Of a stretch of DNA of 64,000 bases, positions 1-7,443 are shown one piece after another. Source of the DNA: Bacteroidota bacterium (GTDB taxonomy: Bacteria > Bacteroidota > Bacteroidia > B-17B0 > Aurantibacillaceae). The notes under the pieces are model-generated. The model saw only the letters and a program-made list of their open reading frames with translations, was not told where the DNA came from and made no database searches. A program made the translations under genes and the position numbers. The DNA lies in assembly GCA_018267825.1 (NCBI GenBank), contig JAFDXR010000019.1, positions 28,630 through 92,629 on the forward strand. Reading direction: 5' to 3'. Numbering within the stretch: position 1 is the first letter of the stretch; the number at the start of each line of letters is the position of its first letter.

Positions 1-499
1 AATTTATTGCTGGCACATTTACCATGGTTTGTACGTGGTTCGAAACGTCGACAGTATAAGTAGTCAATGTGGTGCTTGGGATCGAAATCTGATCAGTAGT
101 AATGGAGCTCCCGCTGAGAGTATTCCAATTACAGGTACTTTCAACCCAACCCGCACTGATCCGTCTTAAATAACAAGCATTTGTTCCGGTAACAGTTCCA
201 CTCGAAAGCGTGAGTTTTGCTGAGATCACATATGCATCCTTTGGAATTCCGGAAAGGTCGAATTGAAAAACACCACGCTGCAAGCTTACTACGGTTGATA
301 CAACTTTAACCATCTTGGCTCCCACAGTAACATCTGAACCATAGTTGGTGGTGGGATTTGTACTCTCGAGAATAGCATCTTTTCCTGAAGTGCCATCCGG
401 CTGAAATGTAACGGTTGTATCTGTCTGAGCAAATCCCCCGATCGAAATAAGCATAAACGAAGACAGAATAACAATTCTGAAAAAAAGATTTTTATACAT
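1..499 (-). CDS. Secreted DNRLRE-domain protein, N-terminal part (runs off the window)
   Basis: The reading frame is open from an ATG at 499 to the window edge, so only about 166 N-terminal residues are visible. Residues 1-25 are a signal peptide ending GGFAQ. The following stretch (TVTFQPDGTSGKDA, NPTTNYGS, QRGVFQFDLSGIP, KLTLSSG, then a W-x-E-S-T motif) has the order of motifs of DNRLRE domains, beta-sandwich modules found near the N-terminus of many secreted repeat proteins and of WapA/Rhs-type proteins. The start lies 10 bp after the stop of the small secreted protein upstream, so the two are probably co-transcribed. What follows the domain cannot be seen; an adhesin, an enzyme or an Rhs-type protein are all possible. 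Confidence 0.75.
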   Translation of the reverse strand, partial: MYKNLFFRIVILSSFMLISIGGFAQTDTTVTFQPDGTSGKDAILESTNPTTNYGSDVTVGAKMVKVVSTVVSLQRGVFQFDLSGIPKDAYVISAKLTLSSGTVTGTNACYLRRISAGWVESTCNWNTLSGSSITTDQISIPSTTLTTYTVDVSNHVQTMVNVPAIN

Positions 500-509
500 A
501 AATGTGTTT

Positions 510-947
510 TTAAAATTCGTCGTCAAATGTAAAACTGTCACCTGGCTTTAAACCTACTATATCCAGGTGGATACCATGCCGTGTGAGGAGGGAGATGTCA
601 CCAAGCGGTATGCGCCATATCAAACTGTTTATTTTATAAGCCCCCAGGTCGGCCACATTTGCAGACCTTAAAACTGAATTGGCCTTATATGCTGTATCTT
701 TTACAATTACCTGACTTCCTGAAGAAAAGAGTGTCAGCTTTACATGAAGACTATCAATAAGTGTATCATTTAATGCAATCTCTATATAACGCTCATATGC
801 TGTATCCATAGTTGCTGAAACAGTATAGGTTGCTGGATTTGTTTTTACCTGGGCATTAACAAAAGATGATTGTGCTTTTGCGTGATTTACCAGAAAAAAA
901 AATTCCAATAAACATGTGAATCTGAAAACGGTGGTTAATGAAGTCAT
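510..947 (-). CDS. Small secreted protein of unknown function
   Basis: 145 residues with an N-terminal signal peptide (hydrophobic core around residues 10-20, cleavage probably after HAKAQ). The mature part is beta-rich and ends in an acidic tail (FTFDDEF). It has no cysteines after the signal and no motif that I recognise. It precedes the DNRLRE gene by 10 bp and has a good promoter-like element 30-60 bp upstream, so it looks like the first gene of a two-gene unit. A chaperone-like or structural partner of the downstream secreted protein is conceivable but unsupported. Confidence 0.6.
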   Translation of the reverse strand: MTSLTTVFRFTCLLEFFFLVNHAKAQSSFVNAQVKTNPATYTVSATMDTAYERYIEIALNDTLIDSLHVKLTLFSSGSQVIVKDTAYKANSVLRSANVADLGAYKINSLIWRIPLGDISLLTRHGIHLDIVGLKPGDSFTFDDEF

Positions 948-976
948 AAAAAAAAATTATACTGTATTCAATTTTG

Positions 977-1006
977 CAAATGTACTTTTCACTTTGTTAA
1001 TCTCAA
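977..1006 (-). promoter_or_regulatory. Bacteroidota-type promoter upstream of the 510-947 gene
   Basis: On the minus strand a TTG (1006-1004) is followed after 19 nt by TACATTTG (984-977), matching the Bacteroidota -33/-7 pattern TTG-N(17-23)-TAnnTTTG. The predicted transcript would have a leader of roughly 20-25 nt before the ATG at 947. Confidence 0.5.
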
Positions 1007-1612
1007 CAACCATTAAACGGGTTTTTAGCACAATTCGCCTTTTTCAAAATAAAACACAATCTGGTAACGCTCATTTCATTTTTGTTAAGTGGTTATAAAT
1101 TTCCGATCATTGGCGATCCCCTGTAAACATTGAATAACGCGGGGACATTAAATAAATTACAAGTCTACTGTTTTTTAACATTTTACCATGGCGAAAAATA
1201 TGCATGTTCATAATTCCCGAAAAAACAAGTAAATTTTTACTACGGAAAATACCCATTCAAATAGTTGCCTATCATAAATAACGAGGCCCAGGATTCGTTT
1301 CCAGTTTCAATTGTGTTTCTAATAATTACTTAAAAAAAGGAGAATTGTTCAAAAATTAAACATGCGAAAATCCCATTCTTAATCTCAATATTCCATTTTC
1401 GAGACAAATGGATATAAACCCCCGGCCGGATTTAAAGGAAGCAATATCAGTATTAGCCAAACTTAAATTTAATCCCCCTGCATGTATATTTTTCATAACA
1501 CAAACAGACGATCCCGAGATACCCGGTTTGAACCTCTGACATCAAAAAGGTCCTGAAACTGAGGCTTTGAAAGGTGCAATTTTATAAAAAGTGGTTTAGT
1601 GATACATTACCA
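1007..1612. other. AT-rich intergenic stretch, no gene seen
   Basis: About 600 bp between the small secreted protein and the repeat-cassette genes. I find no frame with a convincing start, signal peptide or family motif, and no RNA signature. It ends with the 3' copy of the short motif (1595-1610) that follows every gene of the neighbouring cluster. Confidence 0.5.
1595..1610 (-). repeat. Copy 1 of the post-gene short motif
   Basis: The + strand reads TTTAGTGATACATTAC, 2 bp past the stop of the 1613-1972 gene. Related copies lie at 2189-2202, 2738-2750 and 3317-3330, each at or shortly after the 3' end of a gene in this cluster. Confidence 0.6.
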
Positions 1613-1972
1613 CTAATCACACGCAGGGAAATTCTCCCATTCTCTATCCATATAATTGTTGATTAAACAAGCAGGGACAAGTGTATCAACTCTATAATTC
1701 TCCGAAGGATCACTCTTCAATAGTTTAACAACGATTAAAGAGTCTCTTATCGGAATATCTAAAGATGAAATGCAAGACTTATAACTTTTATTTTTATAAG
1801 AATACATATAACAATAGTTTATATTATCAGAATTATTCTCGATCTCATACAATTTCGCCACAACATACACATGTTCCATATCTATCTTCTCGCGTCTCTT
1901 TTTTCCAAGAAAATACAATAAGAAAAAGGCCAGTACAGCTATCAAAAAAACTATTAAATTACGGCTATTCAT
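1613..1972 (-). CDS. Small membrane-anchored protein, paralogue of 2739-3116
   Basis: 119 residues: one N-terminal transmembrane or uncleaved signal segment (residues 5-23), a KKRREK positive patch, then a soluble beta-rich domain. It shares YxxAKxxEIxNNSD, a Tyr-rich strand, SLDI and DP positions with the 2739-3116 product and has a similar C-terminal W-E-x-x-P-A, so they are paralogues, though clearly diverged (about a third of positions identical by eye). The ATG lies 30 bp downstream of a 200-bp direct repeat. Function unknown. Size, duplication and AT-rich setting resemble orphan immunity-type genes, which is inference only. Confidence 0.6.
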   Translation of the reverse strand: MNSRNLIVFLIAVLAFFLLYFLGKKRREKIDMEHVYVVAKLYEIENNSDNINYCYMYSYKNKSYKSCISSLDIPIRDSLIVVKLLKSDPSENYRVDTLVPACLINNYMDREWENFPACD

Positions 1973-2002
1973 ATCAATACCTGTTTTTTCATATTTACCT
2001 TC

Positions 2003-2202
2003 TTCTTCTTTAGCTTGCTACCCATTCATTTAATCGGGTTTCAGTTGCTCTACGCCGCTTTCATTTGTTCCTTAGAAGTACGCTTTTTTAAAAGTCATTC
2101 TATGAAACACATATATCTTGTCCAAAGCTATAACTAAAACAATCCAGTGTTTCAATAAGACAAAAGGCAGGCTCCGGTTGCTGATGGATTCAGTGATACA
2201 TT
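2003..2202 (-). repeat. 200-bp direct repeat, copy A
   Basis: Almost identical to 3131-3330: about nine mismatches and no net length change by eye. On the minus strand it lies between the stop of 2233-2712 and the start of 1613-1972. No open frame is shared by both copies over its full length; a short tail ending LKPD-stop is readable in both copies and may be a decayed gene end. Confidence 0.9.
2189..2202 (-). repeat. Copy 2 of the post-gene short motif
   Basis: The + strand reads TTCAGTGATACATT; it forms the gene-proximal edge of repeat copy A, 30 bp after the stop of the 2233-2712 gene. Confidence 0.6.
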
Positions 2203-2232
2203 CCGTTTTCGTGGAGGGTGCAGCTCACTCCC

Positions 2233-2712
2233 CTAACCTCTTAACATCTCCAATTGATTAATAAGCTCTTTCATTTTACTGTTAGACCATGATCCATAAT
2301 CATACTGCCTTACTTTTAATTGCAAGCTGGGTATCTGTATCAGTAAATAAACTCTACGAGTTCGTGTTATTAGATCGTATGCCCTTAGCTCTGGCTTAAA
2401 ATCTTCAAGTTCACATGCATAGGTAGTTTTTGTATTAACTACATCTATTGTAAGGTGTACTTTCCCGCTTGTTTTATCATAAATAATAGTTTCAATATAT
2501 TGGTTCGTTCTATCTATTGTTTGATAAAAGAAAAGCAACATATATCCAATAATAACCGACATAATGAACACGTTATATTCAAAAGGGTTCCAGCTTCCTA
2601 TAGTTATTGAGAATACAACATATAGAATAATTGGCTTTATTGCTTGATATTTCAAATAATCAAACACCCTATTACTGTAAGAGTTTTTTATGTTAAATAT
2701 TTCAACTTCCAT
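2233..2712 (-). CDS. Small two-TM membrane protein of unknown function
   Basis: 159 residues from the ATG at 2712; a 178-residue version would need a TTG at 2769 inside the upstream gene. Even so, the gene follows its neighbour closely: the upstream stop is at 2739, 26 bp before this ATG. Two transmembrane segments (about residues 26-42 and 48-65) precede a cytoplasmic-looking domain that contains IIYDKTSGKV and a basic RTRR patch. The layout resembles PH-like or YcxB-like membrane proteins, but I cannot assign a family. It sits between the two 200-bp repeats, so it forms one cassette with 2739-3116. Confidence 0.55.
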   Translation of the reverse strand: MEVEIFNIKNSYSNRVFDYLKYQAIKPIILYVVFSITIGSWNPFEYNVFIMSVIIGYMLLFFYQTIDRTNQYIETIIYDKTSGKVHLTIDVVNTKTTYACELEDFKPELRAYDLITRTRRVYLLIQIPSLQLKVRQYDYGSWSNSKMKELINQLEMLRG

Positions 2713-2737
2713 ACCATTTATTTGCTGCAGGAACAGA

Positions 2738-2750
2738 TTTAGTGATACAC
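2738..2750 (-). repeat. Copy 3 of the post-gene short motif, overlapping a stop codon
   Basis: The + strand reads TTTAGTGATACAC. On the minus strand this encodes the last residues (Y-H-stop) of the 2739-3116 product, so here the motif is partly coding. Confidence 0.5.
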
Positions 2751-3116
2751 TGCTGGAATTTGTTCCCAAGTTTTTCCATATAATGAATCCTGGGCTAATT
2801 CTATAGGTAGCTTTTGTTCAACGACCTCATTAATCTTTGGGTCTTTTATTGAAAATCGAATCAACATAAAAGAATTAGTCGTATGTATATCAAGTGATGT
2901 TACGCCCCCTGAAAACTCCTGGTTTCGATACTTATATCTGTATGTATAAGAAAGTCCATCGGAATTATTTATGATTTCATCGACTTTTGCTATGGTATAG
3001 AAACAGCCCTCATTGATTCGTTCCTTTTTATGTATGCCAAGCAAAACTGCCATCAGTACTATACATACTGACACAGCAACTACTATCAAAACTTTCTTAT
3101 CTATCTTCATTTTCAT
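2739..3116 (-). CDS. Small membrane-anchored protein, paralogue of 1613-1972
   Basis: 125 residues with an N-terminal hydrophobic anchor (residues 9-26) after a basic MKMKIDKK start, then a soluble domain with FYTIAKVDEI, INNSD, YTYRYKYRN and SLDI, the pattern shared with the 1613-1972 product. A start at the second ATG (3110) is possible. The gene starts 15 bp downstream of repeat copy B, so gene and upstream repeat were probably duplicated together, after which the coding parts diverged far more than the repeat. Function unknown. Confidence 0.6.
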   Translation of the reverse strand: MKMKIDKKVLIVVAVSVCIVLMAVLLGIHKKERINEGCFYTIAKVDEIINNSDGLSYTYRYKYRNQEFSGGVTSLDIHTTNSFMLIRFSIKDPKINEVVEQKLPIELAQDSLYGKTWEQIPAVYH

Positions 3117-3130
3117 CCCTTTTTATTATA

Positions 3131-3330
3131 TTCTTCTTTAGTTTGCTACCCATTCATTTAATCGGGTTTCAGATCCTCTAAACTGCTTTCATTTGTTCCT
3201 TAGAAGTACGCTTTTTAAAAAGTGATTCTATGAAACACATATATCTTGTCCAAAGCTATAACTAAAACAATCCAGTGTTTCAATAAGACAAAAGGCAGGC
3301 TCCGGTTGCTGGTGGATTCAGTGATACATT
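3131..3330 (-). repeat. 200-bp direct repeat, copy B
   Basis: Partner of 2003-2202, same orientation. It fills nearly all of the gap between the stop of 3351-3854 and the start of 2739-3116. Its gene-proximal end carries the short motif TTCAGTGATACATT. Confidence 0.9.
3317..3330 (-). repeat. Copy 4 of the post-gene short motif
   Basis: Identical to the copy at 2189-2202. It lies 20 bp after the stop of the 3351-3854 gene, at the edge of repeat copy B. Confidence 0.6.
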
Positions 3331-3350
3331 ACGCCGGATCGGTTACAGCC

Positions 3351-3854
3351 CTACCTTTCAATAAAATTAATTCCTTCTACACATTCTTCTATTTTCAATA
3401 AAAAATAAGTGCAATTTTTCTTAGTCTCAATCTCCTTCAAAGTATGGCATTCAAAAGGATAATTATCAATGTAAAAAATCCAGCGCCCTTTTGTCTCTGA
3501 AAAACACTTATAGTTTTGTTTCATAATTCTGTTCAAGGGGGAAAGAGTATCTTTGCTGTTATATGGTTCAAAATAATCTAATAAATGTCCATTATAAGAC
3601 ACGTTTACTGACCTAATACTGTCCAAGTCTCCCTGGAATTGGATCTTATGTGAATTATTAGAAATTAACCTTTGCCCATCTTTTAGCCCTATTGACACCT
3701 CAATATTAGTGTACCGTTTCAATGTATCACCATCTTTTACGACAATTAAATCAGAATTAAAGGCAATTACCTGGCAGCAGAGCGACTGTGCTCCGAAAAC
3801 CGAGGATATATAAATAAAAAATCTAACTATATATGACATTAATTCCTTTTTCAT
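3351..3854 (-). CDS. Secreted protein of unknown function
   Basis: 167 residues. Residues 1-28 form a signal peptide (hydrophobic FFIYISSVFGAQSLCC). The mature domain begins FNSDLIVVKDGDTLKRY, a beta-strand pattern common in short Bacteroidota envelope proteins, and contains cysteines around residues 117, 135, 147 and 157 that could form disulphides. No family recognised. It is the most upstream gene of the repeat cluster on the minus strand and has a low GC content like its neighbours. Confidence 0.6.
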   Translation of the reverse strand: MKKELMSYIVRFFIYISSVFGAQSLCCQVIAFNSDLIVVKDGDTLKRYTNIEVSIGLKDGQRLISNNSHKIQFQGDLDSIRSVNVSYNGHLLDYFEPYNSKDTLSPLNRIMKQNYKCFSETKGRWIFYIDNYPFECHTLKEIETKKNCTYFLLKIEECVEGINFIER

Positions 3855-3869
3855 GTAAAAATTCCGCCC

Positions 3870-3891
3870 CTGTTGGTGTTATCACCAACAG
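3870..3891. terminator. Perfect 9-bp hairpin after the DUF3859-like gene
   Basis: CTGTTGGTG, TTAT loop, CACCAACAG. It sits 28 bp past the stop of the 3919-4401 gene. On the minus strand the T-rich tract comes only after a GC-rich gap, so it is a weak terminator candidate. Confidence 0.4.
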
Positions 3892-3918
3892 TCAATATGC
3901 CTGGCTCTCCGATACCAG

Positions 3919-4401
3919 CTATTTAACGATAAAGGCCCGCTCATAGATCAGTTTATCGCCCTGGTAAAACTGCAGTTTCCATTTACCCTTGAGAAGTTCG
4001 TAGTGCTTTACAAATTTGTAATAGGTAAAATGCGTTTCATTAACGGATACCCTCATTTTATTCTCCCAGCGTTCATAACGCCTGCCCTTCTTGTCTTTCA
4101 TCGGGTATGGAAATACCCACACACGCTTCAGCGTAACCTCTTTGGCCGATGTGGATGTAACTTTATATTCCATGCCAAATGACGTCCCTGTCAGGGCTGG
4201 GATGGTATCAACCTGCTCGAGGAATTTATAATGAATAGAATCAGTAGCCATAGCAGAATCAGATGCCAGGACATCTTCGTTCTGTGTTTGATACAAGCCA
4301 TGGTTCATTTCACTGAATACCACGTCAGCGGCTTTATGCCTGAAAACGGAGCAATGTATCAATCCTAAACAAGCGAATACTATCAGGGCTTTTCTGAGCA
4401 T
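3919..4401 (-). CDS. DUF3859-like envelope protein
   Basis: 160 residues with a signal peptide ending GLIHC; a lipoprotein is possible, although His before Cys is unusual for a lipobox. The C-terminal 95 residues contain GTSFGMEYKV, KRVWVFPYPM, RRYERWE and a final GKWKLQFYQGDKLIYERAF strand pair, the layout of the DUF3859 fold (a small beta-sandwich ending in a 'W-x-F-x-x-G-x-K-L' motif). It lies between the accessory cluster and the oxidase operon and is separated from ctaD by a strong terminator, so it is probably independent of respiration. Function unknown. Confidence 0.6.
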   Translation of the reverse strand: MLRKALIVFACLGLIHCSVFRHKAADVVFSEMNHGLYQTQNEDVLASDSAMATDSIHYKFLEQVDTIPALTGTSFGMEYKVTSTSAKEVTLKRVWVFPYPMKDKKGRRYERWENKMRVSVNETHFTYYKFVKHYELLKGKWKLQFYQGDKLIYERAFIVK

Positions 4402-4440
4402 ACAAAAACAGTGTACAATAAAGATAAAAGAATAAAAGAA

Positions 4441-4465
4441 AAAAGCCCGGATAAACCGGGCTTTT
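4441..4465 (-). terminator. Intrinsic terminator of the act-cta operon
   Basis: AAAAGCCCGG, ATAAA loop, CCGGGCTTTT, 11 bp past the ctaD stop. On the minus strand the stem is followed by a T-rich tract, as expected for an intrinsic terminator closing the respiratory operon. Confidence 0.85.
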
Positions 4466-4475
4466 AAAATATGTA

Positions 4476-6302
4476 TTAGTGACCGCCACCATCGTGCTCG
4501 CCATCAGCCAGCGGAACCGTTTGCGGAACGAAGTCGTGTTCTTGTCCGGGCTTGCTGTAATCATAAGCCCAACGGTGAACCACAGGTAATGAACCAGGCC
4601 AGTTGCCGTGGATATTAGCCACCGGTGTAGTCCACTCGAGTGTATTCGAATTCCATGGATTCTGCGTTGCTTTCTCACCGCGGAACATACTATAGAAGAA
4701 GTTGAATAAGAATATTACCTGAGCCAATGCCCCGATGATTGCACATACGGTTACAATTTCGTTGATGTCAACGAGGTTGTCGAACATCGGGAAGTTGCTG
4801 TTGGTATAGTAACGACGCGGCACGCCGGCAAGACCTAAGAAGTGCATTGGGAAAAACACACCATAAGCACATACAAATGTGAGCCAGAAGTGCAGGTAAC
4901 CCAGTTTTTTGTTCATCATACGGAGGAACAGTTTAGGGAACCAGTGATATACACCGGCAAACATACCGAAGATTGCCGACAGACCCATTACAATGTGGAA
5001 GTGAGCAACCACAAAGTATGTATCGTGTACAGTAATATCGAGTGTAGAGTCAGCCAGGATAATACCTGTAACACCACCGGTTACGAAAGAAGAAACGAGA
5101 CCAATAGAGAACAGCATCGCAGGTGTATACTGGATATTACCTTTCCAGAGTGTGGTGATGTAGTTAAACGCTTTTACAGCCGATGGAATCGCAATTAATA
5201 ATGTGGTGAATACGAATACAGAGCCTAAGAACGGGTTCATACCGGTAAGGAACATGTGGTGACCCCATACGATAAAGGATAAGAATCCGATAGCGAGCAT
5301 GGAACCGATCATGGCGCGGTAACCGAAGATAGGCTTACGCGTGTTGGTAGAGATAATCTCGGAAGTAATACCCAATGCAGGTAATAATACGATGTATACC
5401 TCAGGGTGACCTAAGAACCAGAATAAGTGTTCGAATAATACAGGGCTACCACCAACGTTGTCGAGCGGACGGCCACCGATGTAGATATCAGACAGGTAGA
5501 AGCTTGTACCCATGCTGCGATCGAAGATCAGTAAGAGTGCACACGATAATAATACAGGGAAAGATAATACACCTAAAATAGCTGTGATTAAGAACGCCCA
5601 GATGGTTAAAGGCATGCGGGTCATTTTCATTCCCTTAGTACGCAGGTTGATAATGGTTACGATGTAGTTCAGACCACCTAATAAAGAAGATACGATGAAT
5701 AAGCTCATAGATACCAGCCAAAGCGTCATACCTAATTTGGAACCAGGCATAGCTTCTGGTAAAGCCGATAACGGAGGGTAAATTGTCCAACCGCCGGAAG
5801 CAGGGCCGTCTTCAATAAATAAAGAGGTTAACATGATACAGCTGGAGATAAAGAAGAACCAGTATGATAACATGTTCAGGAATCCGGAAGCCATATCACG
5901 GGCACCGATCTGGTAAGGGATCAGTAAGTTAGAGAATGTTCCGCTCAATCCACCGGTTAATACAAAGAATACCATGATGGTACCGTGAATAGTAACAAGG
6001 GCCAGGTACATATTAGGATCCAGAACACCGTCTTTACCCCATTTGTCGCCAAGCATTGCATTGATGAATGCAAATTTCTCACCCGGCCAGGCCAATTGCA
6101 TACGGAAAATGATAGACATGGTCATTGCAATAACCGCCATGACTACCGCCGTAATTAAAAACTGGCGGGAAATCATTTTGTGATCCATACTGAATACGTA
6201 TTTACTCACAAAACTTTCTTCATGATCATCATCATGATGATGAACGTGTGCATGGTGTACTGCGTGTTCGTGTCCTGTATTAGTTGCGTGTACGTTTGCC
6301 AT
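4476..6302 (-). CDS. ctaD: Cytochrome c oxidase subunit I (aa3-type)
   Basis: 608 residues; catalytic subunit of the haem-copper oxidase that reduces oxygen to water and pumps protons across the inner membrane. About 12 transmembrane helices follow a His-rich cytosolic N-terminus (residues 5-27). Visible ligands: H106 for low-spin haem a; CuB ligands H299, H348 and H349; Y303 as the cross-linked tyrosine in GHPEVY; H434 (haem a3) and H436 (haem a) in VVAHFHIVMG. E301 at the end of the D-channel marks an A1-type enzyme. It is the last gene of the ACIII-oxidase operon, 44 bp after ctaC. In Flavobacterium johnsoniae ACIII and aa3 oxidase form a supercomplex, which the gene order suggests here too. 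Confidence 0.97.
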   Translation of the reverse strand: MANVHATNTGHEHAVHHAHVHHHDDDHEESFVSKYVFSMDHKMISRQFLITAVVMAVIAMTMSIIFRMQLAWPGEKFAFINAMLGDKWGKDGVLDPNMYLALVTIHGTIMVFFVLTGGLSGTFSNLLIPYQIGARDMASGFLNMLSYWFFFISSCIMLTSLFIEDGPASGGWTIYPPLSALPEAMPGSKLGMTLWLVSMSLFIVSSLLGGLNYIVTIINLRTKGMKMTRMPLTIWAFLITAILGVLSFPVLLSCALLLIFDRSMGTSFYLSDIYIGGRPLDNVGGSPVLFEHLFWFLGHPEVYIVLLPALGITSEIISTNTRKPIFGYRAMIGSMLAIGFLSFIVWGHHMFLTGMNPFLGSVFVFTTLLIAIPSAVKAFNYITTLWKGNIQYTPAMLFSIGLVSSFVTGGVTGIILADSTLDITVHDTYFVVAHFHIVMGLSAIFGMFAGVYHWFPKLFLRMMNKKLGYLHFWLTFVCAYGVFFPMHFLGLAGVPRRYYTNSNFPMFDNLVDINEIVTVCAIIGALAQVIFLFNFFYSMFRGEKATQNPWNSNTLEWTTPVANIHGNWPGSLPVVHRWAYDYSKPGQEHDFVPQTVPLADGEHDGGGH

Positions 6303-6346
6303 TTCTTATACTTTATAGAGTGTTAGAAAAATCTTTTATTTAATAA

Positions 6347-7393
6347 TTACTTTACTTCTGCTGAAGCAACTGTTTTTGTTTTGATTGCTTTTTGTTTTGA
6401 AAGCCATGCTTCGTAATCAGCAGGAGTATCCACAATAATATTCATCTGCATGTTGTAGTGCGATGCACCACAGATTTTATTACATAATAACAGGTAATCA
6501 AATTCAACAGCTTCTTTGCCGTCTTTGGCACGTTGCTTATTGATACCGTCCATCAACTGGATTACGTAAGGATCTTTACGCATTTCAGCTGTTGTTTTAA
6601 TTGGCTTGAATTTGAAGGTAGTTACCATACCCGGTACACAGTTCATCTGTGCACGGAAGTGAGGCATGAATGCCGAGTGAATCACATCACGTGAGCGCAT
6701 TTTGAATTCGATTTCGCGGTTCACCGGAATGTGGAATTCATTTTTAATGAGGATATCATCGAAACCGGTTTCATCCAGTGTATCCAAACCAACCGCGTTT
6801 GACCCGTCGATCTGGCGGTAATCTGTGCTTCCGAGTTTACCGTCTTTACCAGGGTAACGCGCTGTCCAGTCGAATTGTTTTGCATAAAGCTCGATCACCA
6901 CTTTGTCTTTCTCCTGGGCGTGGTCTGTAATTTCGTTCCAGTATTTCAAACCGAAAATGATGATGAATGCTAAAGCTACCGCAGGTACAATAGTCCAGAT
7001 CATCTCGAGTTTGTTGTTGTGAGCAAAGAACGTTGCTTTGGAATCTTTCTTGCCTGAATATTTATACGCGAAGTAGAACAGTACGGCATTAGTTACCAGG
7101 AATACAAATGTAATCAGGTAAATGTTGGCATCCCAAAGGGCATCTACTTTCACACCATGTTCTGATGCGGCATCCGGTAATGACTTATCATTCCAGCGAT
7201 TTACCTGCCAGAAGAAGAAGGAAAAAAACAGGAACATAAACGCTAACATCGCTTTACCGTTAAAGCGGTTGTCTTTTTCGCTTACCTGCCACTCCCTGGT
7301 TTTCTTCAATTCACGCGATAATTCGATCACTCGCATCAACTGATGAACCGCGATGATTAAAAGTACAAGTCCAATTAAAATAAGTAGTTTCAT
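6347..7393 (-). CDS. ctaC: Cytochrome c oxidase subunit II (CuA subunit)
   Basis: 348 residues. It receives electrons at the binuclear CuA centre and passes them to subunit I. Hydrophobic segments lie at about residues 2-19, 48-64, 90-110 and 131-150, two more than the classic hairpin, followed by the periplasmic cupredoxin domain. CuA ligands: H239 (VIHS), C304, C308, H312 and M315 in CNKICGASHYNM. The usual glutamate between the cysteines (C-x-E-x-C) is lysine here; since that residue binds copper through its backbone carbonyl, the site can still form. An insertion at residues 180-215 lies before the strand with the His ligand. It sits between actF and ctaD. Confidence 0.95.
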   Translation of the reverse strand: MKLLILIGLVLLIIAVHQLMRVIELSRELKKTREWQVSEKDNRFNGKAMLAFMFLFFSFFFWQVNRWNDKSLPDAASEHGVKVDALWDANIYLITFVFLVTNAVLFYFAYKYSGKKDSKATFFAHNNKLEMIWTIVPAVALAFIIIFGLKYWNEITDHAQEKDKVVIELYAKQFDWTARYPGKDGKLGSTDYRQIDGSNAVGLDTLDETGFDDILIKNEFHIPVNREIEFKMRSRDVIHSAFMPHFRAQMNCVPGMVTTFKFKPIKTTAEMRKDPYVIQLMDGINKQRAKDGKEAVEFDYLLLCNKICGASHYNMQMNIIVDTPADYEAWLSKQKAIKTKTVASAEVK

Positions 7394-7443
7394 AGTATTT
7401 AGGCTATTTTAATTTTTTACAATTTCTTATTCGTCTGTGCTGA

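Noticed and set aside
4334..4678. Minus-strand 114-codon frame bridging ctaD and the DUF3859-like gene
   Set aside because: It runs through the operon terminator and is out of frame with both real genes.
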